From Nanobdellota archaeon (lineage in GTDB: Archaea > Nanobdellota > Nanobdellia > Woesearchaeales > JAUYGA01), in the NCBI GenBank assembly GCA_030690755.1, contig JAUYGA010000249.1:1-10548 (forward strand): DNA of 10,548 nucleotides, written 5' to 3'. Below, in pieces: positions 6,291 to 10,548 of the stretch. The notes beneath the pieces were generated by a model. The model was not told the DNA's origin. It did no database searches and saw nothing but the letters and a program-made list of their open reading frames with translations. The first letter of the stretch is position 1, and each line of letters starts with the position of its first letter. Both the position numbers and the translations under genes were made by a program.

Positions 6291-7043
6291 TCAAACCGAG
6301 GAATTGTTCCACATCATTTTAAAATATGCCTTGAAACTTTCTGCAAGAGCCTTGTCTCTGACGACAAAAGCAATAGGATTCTCAGCGAGCATTACAAACA
6401 ATATTGCATCTGGAAAAATGTCAATCCAGTTTGGGCTGACCAAATCATTCGGCAGATATTTCACGTCTGTTAATTTCATGCCTGCCCTTATTTTTCCATA
6501 TTCTCTCACATTTGCGTTATATATTATTTTCATTGTAATTTTTTTCTTTATCCTATTTTTGTGGAACTCAAGAAACCAAGCTTCCAGCTTTTCATTTGCG
6601 ACCTTTGGTGCACCTAAAACAAGAAATTCCTCTCCTGCTTTCATCGAACTAATGAGCTCGGCTCTTATTGCTTTCAGGCCCTGAAAACCTTCATAAACTT
6701 CAGCGAGTCTTTTTGTCTTTTCCAGGCTTTTTTGCAGCAGTAATTCTGGAATTATTTTGTTGATTTCTTCTTTTGTTTGTTCAATGTCTTTTTCCTGTTT
6801 TTCCAGATATTCAAGAATCATATGAGGGTCATTTGCCATAAAGTATTTTGTCTTGCTTTTTATGACATAGCCGACAAGGCCTTTCTCAATGAGCTTTGCG
6901 AGAATATCATAAATTTTTGATTTGCTGACTTTACTTTCTTTTGCTATCGGAGTTATTGTAGATTGGCCCACTTTATTCAGCGCTAAATATACTTTTATTT
7001 CTCCTTTTGTAAGGCCGAGTTTCTCAAACAGCTTTTCATCCAT
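6291..7043 (-). CDS. TrmB-family transcriptional regulator
   Basis: A 250-residue DNA-binding protein. Residues 5-72 are a winged helix-turn-helix of the TrmB type (LGLTKGEIKVYLAL, then VSKSKIYDILAKLIEKGLV as recognition helix and wing start). About 74-112 is a charged coiled-coil likely to support dimerisation. About 114-245 is a C-terminal sensor-like domain (VYEGFQGLKAIRAEL, then EFHKNRIKKKITMKIIYN) as seen in the shorter members. It lacks the long sugar-binding extension of Thermococcus TrmB (about 340 residues), so a maltose-type ligand should not be assumed. The ATG at 7043 is preceded by an in-frame TAG, has no Shine-Dalgarno and lies about 28 bases from a TATA box, which fits leaderless translation. 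It is divergent from the unknown operon, a usual setting for a local regulator. Confidence 0.85.
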   Translation of the reverse strand: MDEKLFEKLGLTKGEIKVYLALNKVGQSTITPIAKESKVSKSKIYDILAKLIEKGLVGYVIKSKTKYFMANDPHMILEYLEKQEKDIEQTKEEINKIIPELLLQKSLEKTKRLAEVYEGFQGLKAIRAELISSMKAGEEFLVLGAPKVANEKLEAWFLEFHKNRIKKKITMKIIYNANVREYGKIRAGMKLTDVKYLPNDLVSPNWIDIFPDAILFVMLAENPIAFVVRDKALAESFKAYFKMMWNNSSV

Positions 7044-7066
7044 TTTCTAGACTGTTGGTTTCTGGG

Positions 7067-7075
7067 CTTTATAAG
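7067..7075 (-). promoter_or_regulatory. TATA box of the TrmB-like gene (leaderless start likely)
   Basis: On the - strand CTTATAAAG is centred about 28 bases before the ATG at 7043. This is the normal TATA-to-transcription-start distance, so the transcript probably starts at or within a base or two of the ATG. The absence of a Shine-Dalgarno site agrees. Confidence 0.55.
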
Positions 7076-7080
7076 TCTTT

Positions 7081-7099
7081 CTAAAGGTATCCCCTTTAG
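7081..7099. promoter_or_regulatory. Palindrome between divergent promoters, candidate operator
   Basis: CTAAAGG (7081-7087) and CCTTTAG (7093-7099) form a perfect 7-bp inverted repeat with a five-base centre. An overlapping alternative is CCCC-TTTA-GGGG at 7091-7102. It sits between the TATA boxes of the regulator and of the unknown operon, six bases from the first and 13 from the second. The GC-rich core stands out in an AT-rich spacer. It differs from the Thermococcus TrmB site TACT-N3-AGTA. Binding by the adjacent regulator is inferred from position only. Confidence 0.5.
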
Positions 7100-7111
7100 G
7101 GGGGCACTAAG

Positions 7112-7120
7112 TTTATATAT
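7112..7120 (+). promoter_or_regulatory. TATA box of the unknown two-gene operon
   Basis: TTTATATAT is a near-perfect archaeal TATA element. Transcription should begin around 7143, giving a leader of about 35 bases. A weak Shine-Dalgarno-like AGGGGT (7167-7172) precedes the ATG at 7178 by five bases. Confidence 0.65.
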
Positions 7121-7177
7121 CTAACAGGCCATATTACTACTTATCAGTAAATAAATAATAAAATATAGGGGTAAAAA

Positions 7178-7753
7178 ATGAAAGAATATGAAACTATGAA
7201 AACCGAAATAAAAAGCATAGAAGAATTGGTGGCAGAAGTTGGAAAAGAAGATATTGTACTTTTGGTTCACAAGATGAGCACATTATCCAGACAAGGCAAG
7301 TACGATATGCCTCCTTGTTATGATTATGAAAAACCTAAAGCTTTTGGCACATGGGCCGAGTTTGCGCATGAAATTGAATTGAAGCTGCAGAATGAAAAAA
7401 AGGATTATTTTCTCATAGATGAATTGGAAATTGGTCGCAAAGAAAGAATAATCAAAAAAATTGCTCCGACAAAGGTTTTCTACGTCAATGGATGTGTTTA
7501 TGCTGCAGGCGGCACAGATTATTTAGAATCAATACCTTACTTAGACAAAATACTTGAAAAAAAAGCAGAGTTCAAGGTGCTGACATATCCTAAGTGGGTT
7601 TGTGAAGTCAGTTGTCTTCAAGAAAGGGGAGGCAGATTTTTTCCCGGTGGAGAACTCGCGAAAAAGGAGGAAGAAACCAGTCTTGTTTACAGTCGTCCTA
7701 ATTCGATGTTTGTGCCAGTAATGTATGTTGGCATTAAAGAACTTGAGAAATAG
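7178..7753 (+). CDS. Hypothetical protein, first gene of the unknown operon
   Basis: A 191-residue soluble protein with no signal peptide or membrane segment; I do not recognise a family. Visible features are an N-terminal charged helix (about 8-22), a hydrophobic strand IVLLVHKMS (26-34), an aromatic/proline stretch MPPCYDYEKPKAFGTW (44-59), a likely strand VFYVNGCVYAAGG (100-112), and a CEVSC pair followed by ERGGRFFPGG (142-158). Cysteines are at 47, 106, 142 and 146; a metal or redox role is possible but only inferred. The ATG at 7178 is preferred over the in-frame ATG at 7196 because AGGGGT lies before the first. It is the first gene after a strong TATA box and is divergent from the TrmB-like regulator. 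Another small unknown gene follows 45 bases downstream. Confidence 0.7.
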   Translation: MKEYETMKTEIKSIEELVAEVGKEDIVLLVHKMSTLSRQGKYDMPPCYDYEKPKAFGTWAEFAHEIELKLQNEKKDYFLIDELEIGRKERIIKKIAPTKVFYVNGCVYAAGGTDYLESIPYLDKILEKKAEFKVLTYPKWVCEVSCLQERGGRFFPGGELAKKEEETSLVYSRPNSMFVPVMYVGIKELEK

Positions 7754-7788
7754 TAGAGGGGAGAATAAAAAAAGAAAATATAATAGAT

Positions 7789-7792
7789 GGAG
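7789..7792 (+). promoter_or_regulatory. Shine-Dalgarno GGAG deciding the start of the small gene
   Basis: GGAG lies six bases before the ATG at 7799. The earlier in-frame ATG at 7787 overlaps this site and has only a distant purine run (GAGGGGAG at 7756-7763, 23 bases away). The site therefore favours initiation at 7799. Confidence 0.5.
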
Positions 7793-7798
7793 ACAAAA

Positions 7799-8086
7799 AT
7801 GGAAGAACATAATTTTATAATAGTTTGCAGAAAGGAAAAACAGGAAATCGCAAAAAAAGTTGTTGAAGAACTTGCTGAGAAATATAAAACTGAAACACTT
7901 GATATAAAATTAACTGCAGATTTTTGCGCAAGCATTGAAGAACACGATGCTGTAATAGCTAAAGAAAAAAAGAATTATCATTGCATATATGATTTTGACC
8001 TATATGCTGAAAAAGCAGACGAAGACCCTAAATACGCCATTTTCCTCAAGAGCACAATCGATGGGATGGTTAAAGGTTATTTTTGA
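7799..8086 (+). CDS. Small hypothetical protein, second gene of the unknown operon
   Basis: The protein has 95 residues from the ATG at 7799, or 99 from the ATG at 7787; the first is preferred because of the GGAG site. I recognise no family. It starts with a strand-like EHNFIIVCRK, then a helix about 12-30 rich in K and E, a second strand ETLDIKLTADF (32-42), and a third strand NYHCIYDFDLYA (59-70). It ends FLKSTIDGMVKGYF. Cysteines are at 10, 43 and 62. The alternation suggests a small alpha/beta fold of cytoplasmic type. It follows the 191-residue gene by 45 bases on the same strand with no intervening TATA box, so co-transcription is likely. It ends in a T-rich terminator and converges on PEP synthase. 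Confidence 0.6.
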   Translation: MEEHNFIIVCRKEKQEIAKKVVEELAEKYKTETLDIKLTADFCASIEEHDAVIAKEKKNYHCIYDFDLYAEKADEDPKYAIFLKSTIDGMVKGYF

Positions 8087-8123
8087 TTATTGATTTTTTC
8101 TTTTGATTTTCTTTTTTTATTTT
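8087..8123 (+). terminator. T-rich terminator after the unknown operon
   Basis: After the TGA of the small gene the + strand is almost entirely T, in runs of four to seven. That is the typical archaeal intrinsic terminator without a GC hairpin. On the - strand the same bases are A-rich, so they do not form a terminator for PEP synthase, which must end elsewhere, possibly inside the opposing gene. Confidence 0.55.
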
Positions 8124-10548
8124 TTATTTCTTTCCGAAGAGTTCCTGCTCTTTTTGGGATATTGCGATTTTTGTCTTGACAACTGCGTCTGGAGATAAGG
8201 AAATGCTGTCTATCCCGCATTCAACTAAAAATTGCGCAAACTCTGGATAAGTGCTTGGAGCGTCTCCGCAGATTCCGATTTTTCTCTTGCGGGCTTTTGC
8301 CTCTTTTATCACTTGAGAAATAAGTCGCTTTACTGCTTCATTTCTCTCATCAAATATATGAGCGACAATCTCTGAATCTCTGTCAAGACCAAGGGTCAAT
8401 TGTGTAAGATCATTTGAGCCTATTGAAAAGCCATCAAATATTTCGCAGAACTTGTCTGCAAGAATTACATTTGCTGGAATCTCGCACATGACATATGCCT
8501 GCAAATCATTTTCTCCTCGTTTCAATCCTGATTTTTCCATTTCTTTTAGGACAGATTTTCCTTCCTCAACAGTCCTGCAGAAAGGAACCATCACTTTTAA
8601 GTTTGTTAAACCCATTTCATTTCTTACTTTAAGCACAGCTTTGCATTCAAGCGCAAAAGCATCCTTGTAATTCTTGTCATAATATCTTGAAGCGCCTCTC
8701 CAACCAATCATAGGATTATCTTCTTTTGGCTCGAACTGCTTTCCGCCGATAAGGTTTGCATATTCATTTGTCTTAAAATCTGAGAATCGCAAAATAACAT
8801 CTTTTGGATAGAATGCAGCGGCAATCATTGCAACCCCTTCTGCCAATTTGTCTACATAATATTGAACTTTATTATCATAACCATAAGTTATCTCTTCTAT
8901 CTTCTTTATGACTTCCGGATCAGTCAATTTCTCGAATTCGAGCAAAGCTCTTGGATGAATCTTTATGAACGAGTTTATGATGAATTCTTCTCGCGCTAGA
9001 CCAACCCCTTCGTTTGGCAAAAACGACAATTCAAAAGCCTGATCAGGTGTTCCGACATTCATCATTATCTTTGTCTTTGTCGGAGGAATAGCTTTCAAAT
9101 CAATCTCATCAATTATGAATTTAAGCTGACCCTCATAAACTAGACCATCATCGCCTTCTGCGCAGGAAACAGTTACATCCTGGCCATCTTTTACTTTCTC
9201 AGTTCCATCATTTGTTCCGACAACGCAAGGGATTCCAAGCTCTCTTGAGATGATTGCTGCATGACACGTTTTTCCGCCCCTGTTTGTAACAATGGCAGAC
9301 GCGATTTTCATTATCGGTTCCCAATCAGGATCAGTCATCTCAGTTATGAGAACTTCATTTTTCTTGAACTCTTTGATATCATGAACATCCTTTATGACAT
9401 GAGCTTTGCCTTTTCCTATCCTGTCACCGACGCTTCGGCCCATTGCCAGAATTTTTCCTTTTTCTTTAAGGACATATTTCTTAAGTTTTGTCATGTCTTT
9501 TTGCGAGATTACTGTCTCAGGTCTTGCCTGCACAATAAACAATTCATTAGTGATTCCATCTTTTGCCCACTCCATATCCATTGGCTTAAAATAACCTGCT
9601 TTCGCAGAATAATGATCTTCAATTATGCAAGCCCATTTTGCGAGCTCCAATATCTCAGTATTGCTTATTACAAATTTTCTTCTTTCTGTCTCAGGAACAT
9701 CAACATTTTTTGTGACCTTATTGCCTTCATTGCAATAAATCATACGTATCTTTTTTTCACCGATTGTCTTTTGGATGATTGGCTTAAAACCTTTTTTCAA
9801 TGTCGGCTTGAAAACATAGAACTGGTCAGGATTCACAGCTCCCTGAACAACATTCTCACCAAGGCCATAAGCGCCTGTTATCAGAACAGCGTCCTTAAAA
9901 CCAGATTCTGTATCAATAGAAAACATTACTCCAGAACTTGCCTTGTCGCTTCGCACCATCTTTTGAACGCCAATACTGAGTGCGATTGAGAAATGGTCAA
10001 ATTTTTTGTCAACACGATAAGAAATTGCGCGATTTGTGAATAGTGATGCGAAACATTTTTTGCAGGCATTTATCAGGTCAGCGTCGCCTCTAATATTAAG
10101 GTAAGTTTCTTGCTGACCTGCAAAACTCGCATCAGGCAAATCTTCAGCAGTTGCAGAACTTCTGACTGCAACATCAGTATTTGCGCCATAATCCTTGCAC
10201 ATATTAGCATAAGCTTCAATAATAACCTTTGTCAGTTCTGGAGGAAATTCTGAATTTCTTATGAGAATCCTTATCTTTTCTCCTCTGTCCTGCAGGTTTT
10301 GGATATTCCTTGTATCAAGGTCTTTTAGAATTTCTTGAATCCTGTCTCTTATACCTGCCTTTTCAATGAAATACCTGTAAGCTGTTGCAGTAATAGAAAA
10401 ACCATTTGGGATTCTCACGCCTTTAGAAGTCAGATTGCGGTACATCTCGCCAAGAGAAGCGTTTTTTCCGCCGACAATAGGAACATCTTCTATCCCTGTT
10501 TGATCAAACCAAAGAATAAAATAGCTCTTTTTCTCTTCTTCTGAAACC
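8124..10548 (-). CDS. ppsA: Phosphoenolpyruvate synthase (N-terminus beyond window edge)
   Basis: The enzyme converts pyruvate, ATP and water to phosphoenolpyruvate, AMP and phosphate in the cytoplasm, the entry step of gluconeogenesis. The frame runs unbroken to the right edge; 807 residues are visible. The Met at 10445 is not the start: upstream codons read YFILWFDQTGIEDVPIVGGK, the typical N-terminus of the family, and few residues can be missing. In visible numbering the ATP/pyruvate-binding domain spans about 1-345 (VRSSATAEDLPDASFAGQQ at about 128-146). The swivelling phosphohistidine domain has GGKTCHAAI with catalytic His near 429, close to His421 of the E. coli enzyme. The PEP-binding barrel has GVGLAREEF, ILRFSDFKTNEYANL, GSNDLTQLTLGLDRDS and KIGICGDAP with the conserved catalytic Cys. 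Length is close to E. coli PpsA (792). It converges on the unknown operon. The promoter and start lie outside the window. Confidence 0.95.
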   Translation of the reverse strand, partial: VSEEEKKSYFILWFDQTGIEDVPIVGGKNASLGEMYRNLTSKGVRIPNGFSITATAYRYFIEKAGIRDRIQEILKDLDTRNIQNLQDRGEKIRILIRNSEFPPELTKVIIEAYANMCKDYGANTDVAVRSSATAEDLPDASFAGQQETYLNIRGDADLINACKKCFASLFTNRAISYRVDKKFDHFSIALSIGVQKMVRSDKASSGVMFSIDTESGFKDAVLITGAYGLGENVVQGAVNPDQFYVFKPTLKKGFKPIIQKTIGEKKIRMIYCNEGNKVTKNVDVPETERRKFVISNTEILELAKWACIIEDHYSAKAGYFKPMDMEWAKDGITNELFIVQARPETVISQKDMTKLKKYVLKEKGKILAMGRSVGDRIGKGKAHVIKDVHDIKEFKKNEVLITEMTDPDWEPIMKIASAIVTNRGGKTCHAAIISRELGIPCVVGTNDGTEKVKDGQDVTVSCAEGDDGLVYEGQLKFIIDEIDLKAIPPTKTKIMMNVGTPDQAFELSFLPNEGVGLAREEFIINSFIKIHPRALLEFEKLTDPEVIKKIEEITYGYDNKVQYYVDKLAEGVAMIAAAFYPKDVILRFSDFKTNEYANLIGGKQFEPKEDNPMIGWRGASRYYDKNYKDAFALECKAVLKVRNEMGLTNLKVMVPFCRTVEEGKSVLKEMEKSGLKRGENDLQAYVMCEIPANVILADKFCEIFDGFSIGSNDLTQLTLGLDRDSEIVAHIFDERNEAVKRLISQVIKEAKARKRKIGICGDAPSTYPEFAQFLVECGIDSISLSPDAVVKTKIAISQKEQELFGKK

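Noticed and set aside
7541..7935. Two - strand frames rich in Phe and Ser opposite the unknown operon
   Set aside because: They are Phe/Ser/Leu-rich shadows of Lys/Glu-rich coding sequence. The + strand frames have a good TATA box and ribosome-binding sites.
9261..9989. A 242-codon + strand frame opposite PEP synthase
   Set aside because: PEP synthase is unambiguous here; the opposing frame has a composition typical of an antisense shadow and no promoter or ribosome-binding site.

Overview
The window reads as chromosome of an AT-rich archaeon, most likely a DPANN-type lineage such as Woesearchaeota or Pacearchaeota. The evidence is an archaeal Trm-G10-type tRNA methyltransferase, a TrmB-family regulator, TATA boxes close to TTTATATA at the expected distance upstream of genes, a mix of Shine-Dalgarno and apparently leaderless starts, and T-rich terminators. 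The phylum is an inference; no rRNA or marker gene is present to settle it.

Layout. Bases 1-126 hold the tail of an unrecognised + strand reading frame, followed by a gene-free AT-rich stretch with several TATA-like elements. A tRNA guanosine-10 N2-methyltransferase gene (+, 388-1377) follows. It converges through a shared hairpin and T-tract terminator on a very large - strand gene (1468-6060). That gene encodes a 1530-residue exported protein made of a signal peptide, a cysteine-rich region with near-identical internal repeats, a right-handed beta-helix, acidic MopE-type metal-binding motifs and a helical C-terminal part. Upstream of it are a good TATA box, a long leader with a small upstream reading frame, a strong Shine-Dalgarno site and paired AT palindromes.

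Behind it lies a TrmB-like regulator (-, 6291-7043). It is divergent from a two-gene + strand operon of unknown function (7178-7753 and 7799-8086). The 134-bp divergent spacer carries one TATA box for each direction and a palindrome between them, so joint control by the regulator is a reasonable hypothesis. The window ends in phosphoenolpyruvate synthase (-, 8124 to beyond the right edge), whose N-terminus is cut off by the window.

How they fit together. Phosphoenolpyruvate synthase is a gluconeogenic enzyme and TrmB-family proteins often respond to sugars, so the 6.3-10.5 kb part may be a carbon-metabolism neighbourhood. Nothing in the sequence proves that the regulator controls PEP synthase. 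The least explained parts are the giant mosaic exported protein with its unusual upstream region, and the two-gene unknown operon opposite the regulator.
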